26,026 nucleotides of DNA from NORP181 sp047623555 (GCA_047623555.1 JBLHMP010000058.1:1-26026), one strand, 5' to 3'. Shown: positions 8,396-15,580, counted from the first letter of the stretch. The notes: generated by a model from the letters alone, not told the origin. Numbers and translations: made by a program.

Positions 8396-9793
8396 ATGAA
8401 ACGCATCCCGACAGCATTCGCTTTGGCCACGGCCCTGACTCTGTCAGGCCCGGCATTTGCACAAGACAGCAAAATCTTTAGTAAACAGGATGAAATTGGT
8501 GGCCACTACGAGGGCACCTTTCGCGGTGGCCTGATGCATGGCACCGGCACATACCGGCTACCAAATGGCTATGAATACACCGGTGATTGGGTCGATGGAG
8601 AGATTAGGGGCAACGGCATCGCCCACTTTCCCGATGGATCCGTCTATGACGGTGAATTTGTCAAAGGCAAACAAGAAGGCGCCGGCAAGATCGTGTTTTC
8701 CGATGGCGGCACATATGAGGGCCAATGGCTCGGCGGTGTGATCAATGGTCAGGGCGTCGCGATTTACGCCAATGGCGTGCGCTATGAGGGCGGCTTTCAG
8801 AATGCCAAGAACCACGGCAAGGGCGTGATGCAAAGCCCTGGTGGCTATGTCTATAACGGCAACTGGATCGATGGCATCCAACAAGGCACGGCGGTTATCA
8901 CCTATTCAGATGGTGCGGTTTATGACGGTCAGGTCCGCGCCAGTAAACGCGACGGTCAGGGTAAACTGACCCTGCCCGACGGGCTAATCTATGTCGGCCT
9001 GTGGAAAGACGGGCAGATCAACGGTCAGGGCACGCTGACCCAACCCAACGGCGACATTTACGAAGGCGATCTGATTAGTGGGCGACGCCAAGGCAAAGGC
9101 AAAGTCACCTATGCCAATGGCGCGATCTATGTGGGCGATTTTGACGATGACCGGCGCGATGGCCAAGGCATATTCACCGGCACCGATGGCTATGTCTATT
9201 CCGGCAGTTGGCTGACGGGCCAGATCGAGGGCATGGGCGAAATCACCTATCCAGATGGATCACTCTATGCCGGCAGTTTCCGCGCCGATCTACCCGACGG
9301 AAAGGGCAAAACCACCTATCCTGATGGCTCAAGCTATGAAGGCGACTGGGTTGCGGGTGTCATCGACGGCACCGGCATTGCAACATTCTCAAATGGCACG
9401 GTGTATGACGGCCAGTTCCAAAACGCCCGTAATCACGGCAAAGGGGTGATGACCTATGCCAATGGCTATCGCTATGAAGGCTATTGGAAAGACGGCCAAC
9501 GCGACGGTCAGGGCACGGCGACATACGCCGACGGCACGATCTATACCGGGCAGTTTCTCAGCGGTCAGCGGCAAGGCAAAGGCGAAATCGTCATGGCCGA
9601 TGGCTTTCGGTACACCGGTGGCTGGATCACTGGTGAAATCAGCGGTCAGGGCACCGCCACCTATGCCAATGGCGACGTCTATGAGGGCACATTCCGCGAT
9701 GGCAAACGTCAGGGCCAAGGCACGATGCGCTATAAATCCGGTCAGGAAAGCAGTGGTGCCTGGGACAACGGCGCCATCAACGACGGTGGCTAG
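8396..9793 (+). CDS. Exported MORN-repeat protein (about 19 repeats)
   Basis: 465 aa from ATG 8396. This start gives a clean Sec signal peptide (MKRIPTAFALATALTLSGPAFAQ, cleavage after AFA); the frame is open from 8300, but that leader would bury the signal. Nearly the whole mature protein is MORN repeats of 23 aa with the pattern YxGxWxxGxxxGxGxxxxxxG; I count 18 good copies and a degenerate last one (ESSGAW). Repeats tend to alternate between Y-G-W and Y-G-F types, giving a 46-aa period. The block QNA(K/R)NHGKGVM occurs twice, exactly nine repeats (621 bp) apart. MORN repeats form elongated beta-hairpin rods that act as scaffolds and sometimes bind lipid; no enzymatic domain is attached. 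It is likely periplasmic. Its partner is unknown. Confidence 0.9.
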   Translation: MKRIPTAFALATALTLSGPAFAQDSKIFSKQDEIGGHYEGTFRGGLMHGTGTYRLPNGYEYTGDWVDGEIRGNGIAHFPDGSVYDGEFVKGKQEGAGKIVFSDGGTYEGQWLGGVINGQGVAIYANGVRYEGGFQNAKNHGKGVMQSPGGYVYNGNWIDGIQQGTAVITYSDGAVYDGQVRASKRDGQGKLTLPDGLIYVGLWKDGQINGQGTLTQPNGDIYEGDLISGRRQGKGKVTYANGAIYVGDFDDDRRDGQGIFTGTDGYVYSGSWLTGQIEGMGEITYPDGSLYAGSFRADLPDGKGKTTYPDGSSYEGDWVAGVIDGTGIATFSNGTVYDGQFQNARNHGKGVMTYANGYRYEGYWKDGQRDGQGTATYADGTIYTGQFLSGQRQGKGEIVMADGFRYTGGWITGEISGQGTATYANGDVYEGTFRDGKRQGQGTMRYKSGQESSGAWDNGAINDGG

Positions 9794-9820
9794 GCGGCGT
9801 GGGTTTTCACCCACCCTACG
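9794..9820. terminator. Hairpin after the MORN gene, possibly a dispersed palindromic repeat
   Basis: GGCGT GGGT-TTTC-ACCC ... ACGCC: inner arms GTGGGT/ACCCAC and outer arms GGCGT/ACGCC enclose a small asymmetric bulge. It lies directly after the MORN stop codon and may end transcription, although no T-run follows. The reverse strand reads GTAGGGTGGGTGAAAACCCACG, a shape I recall as recurring between genes in many proteobacteria, so it may be a REP-like element. Confidence 0.4.
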
Positions 9821-9855
9821 CCCAGGCCGTTAGAGTGGCGCGTTGATGAAACGGA

Positions 9856-10290
9856 TTACCCTGCCCTTGCTCTGCTTGAAGCAACCAGCAGCGTTCCGAC
9901 AATAATAACCAATACGAGACCGAAATTTTCCATTCTGAACCGGGTTGTTTCGAGCAAACCTGCGGCAACGGCCAGTTGTTCGAGTATCATCCCAAACACC
10001 GGCAGTAATGTCACCGCAGCCGTATAGCCCATGGCCCCGGCCAGATGAATGGATCAAAAGGCCAGCTACATGCCTGAGGCGCACAGGAAAATACCAACCA
10101 GAATACTTGAGACCAGCAAAGGCATCTCGACCACCGCTTGATCCGCTCCGTTTTGCAATAGTCGAGCCGCCAGGAAAAAGGCGACCGTGACCAGCAGAAC
10201 AGCGCCCTTGCACCGGTTGATCAGACATATTGCCCGGGCGGCGTTCCGACAAAAGAGTGCCCCCCGCCAAGCACAGCGCGTCCCCCCCAT
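9856..10290 (-). pseudogene. DMT/EamA-type permease remnant with in-frame stops
   Basis: One minus-strand frame reads as the C-terminal half of a small multispanning permease: AVLLVTVAFFLAARLL, LLVSSILVGIFLCASGM, then stop, LAF, stop, SIHLAGAMGYTAAVTLLPVF, and finally FGLVLVIIVGTLLVASSRARAG ending at TAA 9856-9858. The internal stops are TAG 10066-10068 and TGA 10054-10056; both are one G-to-A change from TGG and the context suits Trp (GM-W-LAF-W-SIHL). The PVFGMILEQLAV stretch matches the usual last helices of EamA transporters. The same frame can be followed to 10410 but has another TAG (10336-10338) and poorly membrane-like sequence, so that part is probably further decayed. The N-terminal half is gone. 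A different, stop-free minus frame over 9830-10378 has no such character. Confidence 0.5.
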
Positions 10291-10380
10291 GAGCCAAGCA
10301 ACAAGGTAGCGGATTCCAGGCTCTAAAGTTTGGACCTAAACCGTAATCGGCCCGAGGATTAGCAAATGACCGGGCCATTC

Positions 10381-10399
10381 AAAACGCGAGGGGCGTTTT
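10381..10399. terminator. Short A/T-ended hairpin, possible bidirectional terminator
   Basis: AAAACGC-GAGGG-GCGTTTT is a perfect 7-bp stem with T at the end of the right arm on the plus strand and, symmetrically, on the minus strand. It lies about 220 bp past the stop of the minus-strand SDR gene and upstream of the permease remnant. Confidence 0.35.
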
Positions 10400-10490
10400 T
10401 GCGCCAGCATCCGACCCTTTATAGTTTTTTGGCGCTGCAAACCGCCCTTCGCCGATCTGGGTTTTCCATATGTTTGCTTTGGTCGTCTCG

Positions 10491-10526
10491 GTCACAAATA
10501 CCGGATTTCAAACCGGTATTTGTGAC
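10491..10526. repeat. Perfect 14-bp inverted repeat in non-coding DNA
   Basis: GTCACAAATACCGG (10491-10504) and CCGGTATTTGTGAC (10513-10526) are exact reverse complements around the 8-nt loop ATTTCAAA. No T-run follows on either strand, so it does not look like a standard terminator. It sits in about 210 bp (10411-10619) in which I see no gene. It could be a regulator site, a cruciform-forming element or the end of a small mobile element. Confidence 0.7.
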
Positions 10527-10619
10527 AATAGTTCGCGCGCAATGTTTGGTAAAAGCCCGAAGCCTAAAATCAAGCAGCATTGGGGTTTATTGGCCAGATC
10601 ACGGCTCAGAGGGCGAGAG

Positions 10620-11396
10620 CTATTTTGTCTGAGCACTATCAATTATTTTCAGAACCGTGCGCCGTGGCAGCAGAGGAATAACCCATTGCATCAAAAAGCT
10701 AAGCGAGCGTTGGTTGACGGTCACAAGCCTGCCCACCATCATCGCGTCATAGCCATTTTTGGCCACGCTTTCAGCCGTCGCCCCGCCGCCTTTCACCATT
10801 GGCGTACCCTCAAGGTTTGCCACCTTGGCAAATTCGGTTTCAACATAACCGGGCGCCAGAACCGTGCAGGTCACACCTTTGCCTCGCAATTCGTGATCTA
10901 CCGCCTGACTGAATGAATTCACAAACGCTTTGGTCGCGAAATACACCGCCTGATTTGGCCCCGGTGCAAAGCCTGCGGTTGAACCGACCTGCAGAATTTT
11001 ACCGCCACCCTGCGCCACCATCTTGCCAGCAAACGCATGGGTCAATGTCACCAGCGCTTTGACGTTCAGATCAATCATTGCCAATTCGCCGTATAAATCC
11101 CGTTCAACATGCAAACCATGGCCGCCAAAACCGGCGTTGTTGATCAAGATATCAACCTGAAAACCGGCATCTGTCACGGATTTCACCAACCCCTCGGCCC
11201 CGCCATCTGCGCCAAGATCAACGGCAAAGACATGCGCCGTTATGTTGTAAGCGGCCTCAAGTTCTGCCTTAAGCTCTAAAAGGTTTGCCTCGCGACGCGC
11301 CGTCAGGATCAGATCACCGCCTTTGGAGGCATGGTAGCGTGCAAAGGCGCAGCCTATGCCGGAAGAGGCGCCAGTGATAAGGGCTGTGTTTGACAT
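10620..11396 (-). CDS. Short-chain dehydrogenase/reductase (classical SDR)
   Basis: 258 aa, typical of classical SDRs. It has the Rossmann motif TGASSGIG at 8-15, D60 before the adenine pocket, NNAG at 86-89, catalytic N111, S139 and YFATK (Y152, K156), so it should be active. ARR after the second strand (33-35) suggests NADP(H) preference. The last 40 residues (LSFLMQWVIPLLPRRTVLKII) are hydrophobic and basic, as in the DltE/YqjQ-like subgroup, and may touch the membrane. The substrate is not evident. Divergent from a TetR gene at 11511; two identical-arm palindromes in the 114-bp gap probably allow shared control. Confidence 0.92.
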   Translation of the reverse strand: MSNTALITGASSGIGCAFARYHASKGGDLILTARREANLLELKAELEAAYNITAHVFAVDLGADGGAEGLVKSVTDAGFQVDILINNAGFGGHGLHVERDLYGELAMIDLNVKALVTLTHAFAGKMVAQGGGKILQVGSTAGFAPGPNQAVYFATKAFVNSFSQAVDHELRGKGVTCTVLAPGYVETEFAKVANLEGTPMVKGGGATAESVAKNGYDAMMVGRLVTVNQRSLSFLMQWVIPLLPRRTVLKIIDSAQTK

Positions 11397-11422
11397 CGTG
11401 TGTCCTTTCGAGAAATCGCCAA

Positions 11423-11438
11423 GTCAACAGTTGTTGAC
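11423..11438. promoter_or_regulatory. Operator candidate 1 (GTCAACA-N2-TGTTGAC)
   Basis: GTCAACA-GT-TGTTGAC is a perfect palindrome with 7-bp arms in the SDR/TetR divergent gap, 27 bp upstream of the SDR start. The same arms recur at 11466-11481, centre-to-centre 43 bp, about four helical turns. This fits a TetR dimer binding two sites on one face of DNA. Confidence 0.7.
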
Positions 11439-11465
11439 GGGTTGTTTAACACCCTCTCAAGACTT

Positions 11466-11481
11466 GTCAACACTTGTTGAC
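11466..11481. promoter_or_regulatory. Operator candidate 2 overlapping -35 elements
   Basis: GTCAACA-CT-TGTTGAC has the same arms as the site at 11423-11438. It contains a consensus TTGACA on the plus strand (11477-11482) reading toward the TetR gene, and TTGACA on the minus strand (11470-11465) reading toward the SDR gene. A repressor here would cover the -35 of both divergent promoters; -10 boxes are weak (about AAGAGA on plus, TAAACA on minus). Confidence 0.7.
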
Positions 11482-11510
11482 ATGTGGAAATGCAGCTTTA
11501 AGAGACTGGT

Positions 11511-12065
11511 ATGGAAAACCCGATGACAACACAGGACAAACTTTTGCTGAACGCCCGCCGCCTGTTCTGGTCGCGTGGCTATTCCAATGTCTCGGTCCGC
11601 CAGATTGCATCAGCGGCGGGCGTCGATGTTGCGCTGATCTCGCGCTATTTTGGCGGCAAGCTTGGACTTTTTACCGCGACGCTGGACGGGGCGTTTGAAT
11701 GGGGTGAATTAGCCGCGCTGGACAAAGATACTTTGGTCGACGCGTTCCTGAAGATCTTTGCTGAAATCCCTCGCGGTGGCGATGAACCCTCGGCAATCCG
11801 GATGATTCTAACAAACGCCCATGACGAAGAAGTCGCCGATCTGGTTCGCAGGACATTCCAAAGCGAATTTCACGAACAGATCGCCAAGATTACCAAGAGC
11901 GATGAACGCGCGGCGTTGTTTATCGCCGTATTGTTTGGGGTGAGCGTCGCAGAAAAATCATTGCACCTGCCTGGGATCGCAAAACCGGACAGCCAGAAAT
12001 ACCAGAGCCAACTCAGACACTTGATGCGCGCGGCCCTCGATTTTCCGCAGGACGATGGTGCCTAG
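11511..12065 (+). CDS. TetR family transcriptional regulator
   Basis: 184 aa from ATG 11511; ATG 11523 (MTTQDK) is also possible. The TetR DNA-binding domain is clear: LNARRLFWSRGYSNVSVRQIASAAGVDVALISRYFGGK, with the recognition helix around residues 40-50. The C-terminal domain is ordinary for the family, short and without recognisable ligand residues. It is divergent from the SDR gene and the intergenic region holds two matching palindromes, so it probably represses itself and the SDR. The ligand may be the SDR's substrate or product, which is inference. Confidence 0.9.
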   Translation: MENPMTTQDKLLLNARRLFWSRGYSNVSVRQIASAAGVDVALISRYFGGKLGLFTATLDGAFEWGELAALDKDTLVDAFLKIFAEIPRGGDEPSAIRMILTNAHDEEVADLVRRTFQSEFHEQIAKITKSDERAALFIAVLFGVSVAEKSLHLPGIAKPDSQKYQSQLRHLMRAALDFPQDDGA

Positions 12066-12186
12066 GCGGCGCCCAAGCTGTCATGCGCCCAATACAATCG
12101 CAGCCCGTATTATTCGTTAGATGCCTCCTGCAGCAACCATGTGCCATGCACCTCACGCCAATTTTATTTAGCAAGGAAGAAACATT

Positions 12187-14070
12187 ATGGGTGAAAATTC
12201 CCTCAGCGATCTGTCTTGGGATGATTTCGACGAACATCGTGATCCCCGCCCCAATCAAAACCAGTTCGACAAAGTTGTGGAAGATGCAATTTCGCGGCGC
12301 GGATTCCTGAGTGACGCACTGACATTCGGATCAGGTGCCGCGGTCTTTGGAACCGGTCTTTTCTCATCCACCTCATTGGCGCGGGCGCAGGACGCCATGA
12401 TGTTTGCCTTTAGACCAATCGATATCGCCACCGATTTTGATGTGCATGTGCCCGAAGGTTATACAACCAAGATTTTGGTCCGTTGGGGCGATCCGCTTTG
12501 GTCCGAGGCCCAAGGCGCCTATTCGCCGGAAACCGGCGTTGCGATAGAAATGTCGGACAAGGTATTTGGTGAAAACACCGACGGCATGAAGTTGTTTGAA
12601 GTTGACGGCAAGCAGCTGATTGCGGTGAATTCCGAATATGCGAACCCCAAAATCAATCTTCCGGCTGCGGCTGACGGGTCGCCACGGACGGCCGAAGAAG
12701 TCAGAATGCTCAAAAACATTCAGGGCGTGACGGTCATGGAAATCGCCGACGCTGGCGGCGGGTATAATGTGGTCATCGATAGCCCCTATAATCGCCGCAT
12801 CACCCATGAAACCGCTACCAGACTGGCCGGACCGCTTGCCGGGCATGACCTTGTGCGCACGCAAGCCGATCCTGAGGGCCTGACCGTGAAAGGGACCATG
12901 AATAATTGTGGCGCCGGCAAGACGCTTTGGGGCACCTACCTGACTTGCGAAGAAAACTTTAACGGCTATTTTGGCGCCACGGGCGAGCAGCCCGCAGGCG
13001 AAGGCTACACACGCTACGGCATCGGCGGCGAAGGTCGTTACGGCTATGAGACGTTCGACGAACGTTTTGACATCTCAAAAGAACCGAATGAGCCGCATCG
13101 CCATGGTTTCATCATCGAAATCGACCCAACTGACCCAAAATCGACGCCACTCAAACGCACCGCTTTGGGCCGTTTCAAACACGAGAACGCCGAAATGGTA
13201 CATGCCAAAGATGGCCGCGTCGTGGTGTATCTGGGCGATGATGAACGGGGCGAATACCTGTATCGTTATGTTTCAACCGGCACCTACACGGACGGCGGCC
13301 CAACCGAGGGTCTGTTGGATGACGGCACGCTGTTTGTGGCCCGTTTCAACGACGACCAATCCGGCGAATGGCTGCCGTTGGCGCCGCAAACCACCGGCAT
13401 GGATGCCGCAGAAATCCTTTGCTTTACGCGCATGGCCGCCTCGGCCGTGGGTGCTACAACAATGGATCGGCCGGAATGGGTGGCAACCAACCCGCTGAAA
13501 GTCGAAGCCTACTGTGCGTTAACCAACAACAAAAACCGTGGGGTAAAACCAAATGCAGGTGGCGACGACACGTCGACAAACGCCGCCAACCCGCGGGAAA
13601 CCAACAACTATGGTCAAATCATCCGCTGGACCCCATTGGGCGAAAACCACGCCGCCGATGGTTTTGTCTGGGATCTGTATGTAATGGCAGGCAACCCAAC
13701 GGTGTATTCCAACGACTATGCCGGGTCGGCCAACATCAATCAGGGCAACATGTTCAACTCGCCCGACGGTATGGCGTTTTCGTCCGATGGCATGCTGTGG
13801 ATCCAGACCGATGGCAACTATAAAAACGAAGGCGGATTCGAAGGCATGGGCAACAACCAGATGCTGGTTGGTGACCCGGAAAGCGGTGAAATCGCGCGTT
13901 TTATGACGGTGCCAAATGGTGCCGAAGTGACCGGGCTATGCTGGACGGCGGACAAAAAGGTAGCCTTTGTCGGCGTACAACACCCCGGTGGGTCATGGCC
14001 CGATGGCGGCGGCCATCCCCGGTCGTCAGTGGTTGCGATCTGGCGCAATGATGGTGCAACTATTGGCTAA
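12187..14070 (+). CDS. PhoX-family (DUF839) Tat-exported phosphatase
   Basis: 627 aa. The N-terminus has a twin-arginine signal: SRRGFL at 36-41 followed by a small-residue hydrophobic stretch and ARAQ (65-68), as in PhoX. The PhoX core is recognisable: NNCGAGKTLWGTYLTCEENF at 239-258 (C241 corresponds to the Fe-ligand Cys of PhoX; CEE 254-256), RHGFIIEIDP, GRFKHENAEM, VYLGDDERGEYLYRYV and PDGMAFSSDGMLWIQTDG. PhoX enzymes are Ca/Fe phosphomonoesterases releasing phosphate from organic esters in the periplasm, important in marine bacteria. A good ribosome site (AAGGAAG) precedes the ATG. The 121-bp upstream gap holds one CTGTCAT (12078-12084), half of a Pho box, but the second half is not conserved, so PhoB control is unproven. 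Substrate assignment is by family only. Confidence 0.87.
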   Translation: MGENSLSDLSWDDFDEHRDPRPNQNQFDKVVEDAISRRGFLSDALTFGSGAAVFGTGLFSSTSLARAQDAMMFAFRPIDIATDFDVHVPEGYTTKILVRWGDPLWSEAQGAYSPETGVAIEMSDKVFGENTDGMKLFEVDGKQLIAVNSEYANPKINLPAAADGSPRTAEEVRMLKNIQGVTVMEIADAGGGYNVVIDSPYNRRITHETATRLAGPLAGHDLVRTQADPEGLTVKGTMNNCGAGKTLWGTYLTCEENFNGYFGATGEQPAGEGYTRYGIGGEGRYGYETFDERFDISKEPNEPHRHGFIIEIDPTDPKSTPLKRTALGRFKHENAEMVHAKDGRVVVYLGDDERGEYLYRYVSTGTYTDGGPTEGLLDDGTLFVARFNDDQSGEWLPLAPQTTGMDAAEILCFTRMAASAVGATTMDRPEWVATNPLKVEAYCALTNNKNRGVKPNAGGDDTSTNAANPRETNNYGQIIRWTPLGENHAADGFVWDLYVMAGNPTVYSNDYAGSANINQGNMFNSPDGMAFSSDGMLWIQTDGNYKNEGGFEGMGNNQMLVGDPESGEIARFMTVPNGAEVTGLCWTADKKVAFVGVQHPGGSWPDGGGHPRSSVVAIWRNDGATIG

Positions 14071-14103
14071 GACGAATGGCTAAATAGACCCAAATACTCA
14101 AAT

Positions 14104-14130
14104 GCACGGCGCCGCAATATGGTGCCGTGC
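14104..14130 (+). terminator. Hairpin downstream of the PhoX-family gene
   Basis: GCACGGCGCC-GCAATAT-GGTGCCGTGC forms a 10-bp stem with one G-U pair and a 7-nt loop, 33 bp after the stop codon. The following bases GCTTTGCC contain only a short T-run, so termination is likely but not textbook. In the rest of 14131-14347 I see no convincing gene. Confidence 0.5.
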
Positions 14131-14347
14131 GCTTTGCCAACCGGCGAGCGGACACCGCATCGCCCCCATGAGGTAAACCCCTTCGTCGTACAGCCGAAAC
14201 CCGTAGTCTAAACGGGAGCATCGACATCATCGAGGCCGAGTTTTTCATCGTCTCTTCTCTAACCGTCAACCAAACATCCAGCACAAACATTGAATAAACA
14301 ACACTTTGTCGGTTGGCCTGAACCCATTCTTTGATCGTTGGCGCGTA

Positions 14348-14848
14348 TCAGATTTTGATCAAAAATTCGTCTCTCAGGGTAATTCCCCCGAGTAATTGGG
14401 TTCTGATTTTGACACCGGCCTTTCGCAAAATGGAACTGTTTTGCGACTTTACTGTGCCTTTGCTTGTATTGCGAAGATCGGCAATTTCGGCAACCGATAA
14501 GCCCTTTACCGTAAGCAGGGCGATATCCCACTCTGCCTTGCTCAATCCCCACTGATCAAACTGCACGTTCAGCATTGCAAAAAACTCACCCTGAGCCGCT
14601 CGCAAGTGATGTTCAATTTCCTGTTTTAGGTGCAGCAGCAGATGGTGGCTGCGCCAAATCAGGAGAACCCCCGTGACAAATCCAACAAAAGTGACAATGG
14701 AAATCAACTCATGTGCCAGCCAACTGCCTTTGAACAGATGGAAACCTGTAATCTCGCCGATCAACTGGGACAAAAATGCCAGTGCAGAGGCCAAATAGAT
14801 GGCGCCTCCAACCTTAAACGTTGCGGGTAAGCTGAGCCAGGCATTCAA
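14348..14848 (-). CDS. Membrane-anchored LuxR-type helix-turn-helix regulator
   Basis: 166 aa. Two membrane segments lie at about 13-31 and 45-65, then a charged helix (66-96, possible coiled coil) and a C-terminal LuxR/GerE DNA-binding domain at about 100-155 (LSKAEWDIALLTVKGLSVAEIADLRNTSKGTVKSQNSSILRKAGV). There is no receiver, PAS or acyl-homoserine-lactone domain, so signal input probably comes through the membrane part. It lies 35 bp downstream of a small exported-protein gene on the same strand, probably as one transcript. Targets are not visible. The helix-turn-helix is well conserved, with the usual T-V-K recognition helix. Confidence 0.82.
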   Translation of the reverse strand: MNAWLSLPATFKVGGAIYLASALAFLSQLIGEITGFHLFKGSWLAHELISIVTFVGFVTGVLLIWRSHHLLLHLKQEIEHHLRAAQGEFFAMLNVQFDQWGLSKAEWDIALLTVKGLSVAEIADLRNTSKGTVKSQNSSILRKAGVKIRTQLLGGITLRDEFLIKI

Positions 14849-14883
14849 AACGTGGCTTCCCTCGCCGGGTTGAGCGGCAATGG

Positions 14884-15177
14884 CTAGGCATCGCCATCAT
14901 CACCGTGGCCACCGCCCCTGTCGTCGCCCCTGTCGTCGTCATCATTTTCAGTTCTGTCACGCATGATTGCACCACTTTTACCTGGCACAATTTCGCGTTC
15001 GATACCTGGTCCTTTGGTCTCGAATTTGGTGTTCCCAAACTGGGCTCGACTGATTTCAATGTTCGTGTAATCCTGATCGGTCAGCTATTGAAATACGTCG
15101 TTGCGAGAGCTTTGCACCAGTGCTGTGTTTGCCATCAACACAACGGAAGCACTCAACAGTGTTGTCATTTTCCGCAT
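14884..15177 (-). pseudogene. Small exported Asp-rich protein gene interrupted by one amber codon
   Basis: A 98-codon frame starts at ATG 15177 with a good signal peptide (MRKMTTLLSASVVLMANTALVQ) and ends at TAG 14884-14886. It is broken at codon 31 by TAG 15085-15087. Beyond the stop the frame continues cleanly: LTDQDYTNIEISRAQFG, FETKGPGIE, IVPGKSGAIMRDRTEN, then an acidic tail DDDDRGDDRGGGHGDDGDA that might bind Ca2+. A CAG Gln codon mutated to TAG (FQ-Q-LTD) would explain it. Because reading frame and composition remain intact on both sides, the break looks recent, or is a sequencing error or strain variant. It lies 35 bp upstream of the membrane LuxR gene and divergent from the leu leader. 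I do not recognise the family. Confidence 0.6.
14914..14937. repeat. Tandem 12-bp duplication inside the Asp-rich tail
   Basis: GCCCCTGTCGTC is repeated exactly twice head to tail (14914-14925, 14926-14937). On the coding (minus) strand each copy encodes Asp-Asp-Arg-Gly, so the acidic tail has grown by an in-frame duplication. Confidence 0.85.
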
Positions 15178-15431
15178 TTCATTTCCTCAGATTAACTGTG
15201 GGCTGACCGGGCCACATCCAATAAAATCAGGGAATACGATCTTGGATCAAATCGGGAGTAATAGCCAAAAGTGGTATGCCTCAGAGTGGTGTTGCCCAGT
15301 TCATTTATCGAGCAATGAGTGAGACAAGTTTTAGACTGCAGAAAATGCGGCAGAAGGACAAAGCGCTCTGCACCATGCAACACTTGGCTTGCCTTGGGTA
15401 AATTCCTACTTCCCATTCCCGAAACCCGTTG

Positions 15432-15437
15432 TATAAA
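15432..15437 (+). promoter_or_regulatory. Probable -10 element of the leu leader
   Basis: TATAAA lies 8 bp before the ATG of the leucine leader peptide. No good -35 hexamer is seen at 17-bp spacing. If used, transcription would begin at about 15443-15446, at or next to the leader start codon, so the leader mRNA would have essentially no 5' untranslated region. No Shine-Dalgarno sequence precedes that ATG, which agrees with leaderless translation. Confidence 0.4.
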
Positions 15438-15445
15438 CATTCTCA

Positions 15446-15529
15446 ATGACCAGAACCGCACATAATCCGACCCTGACCGCCTCACGCGGCGCTTTGTTGT
15501 GCGACCTACTGATCCTGACCAGCCTCTGA
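15446..15529 (+). CDS. leuL: Leucine-rich leader peptide of leuA (attenuator)
   Basis: A 27-codon frame: MTRTAHNPTLTASRGALLCD followed by LLILTSL and TGA. It has seven Leu codons, six of them in the last 11 codons (TTG TTG ... CTA CTG ... CTG ... CTC), plus Ile. It lies 80 bp before leuA and its stop codon is inside the left arm of a strong hairpin, the classical arrangement for ribosome-mediated transcription attenuation: stalling at Leu codons under leucine shortage would change which hairpin forms downstream. Confidence 0.75.
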   Translation: MTRTAHNPTLTASRGALLCDLLILTSL

Positions 15530-15580
15530 GCGTGCCATCCGGCGCGTCCGCTCAGAGGAGGTAGCCAGCGCGCCACGGCA
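15523..15580 (+). promoter_or_regulatory. Alternative hairpins of the leu attenuator
   Basis: Hairpin A: CCTCTGAGCG (15523-15532) pairs perfectly with CGCTCAGAGG (15549-15558); its left arm covers the leader stop codon. Hairpin B: GGCGCG (15541-15546) pairs with CGCGCC (15569-15574), extendable through an internal loop by TGCC (15534-15537) with GGCA (15577-15580). A and B interlock, so they are mutually exclusive. B lacks a T-run afterwards, so the off state may involve Rho or block leuA translation rather than a standard intrinsic terminator. Confidence 0.6.

Noticed and set aside
9830..10378. 182-codon minus-strand open frame
   Set aside because: Composition is not protein-like; the hydrophobic transporter remnant is in another frame of the same strand with in-frame stops.
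10366..10916. Two plus-strand open frames over the gap and the SDR 3' end
   Set aside because: They cross the perfect inverted repeat and run antisense to the SDR gene, with no motif.
14060..14290. 76-codon minus-strand open frame after the PhoX-family gene
   Set aside because: Runs through the hairpin at 14104-14130, has no family features and is Arg-rich as in chance frames.
15192..15485. 97-codon minus-strand open frame in the leu leader region
   Set aside because: It runs antisense through most of the leu leader peptide, has no signal or motif, and its start lies opposite the attenuator region.
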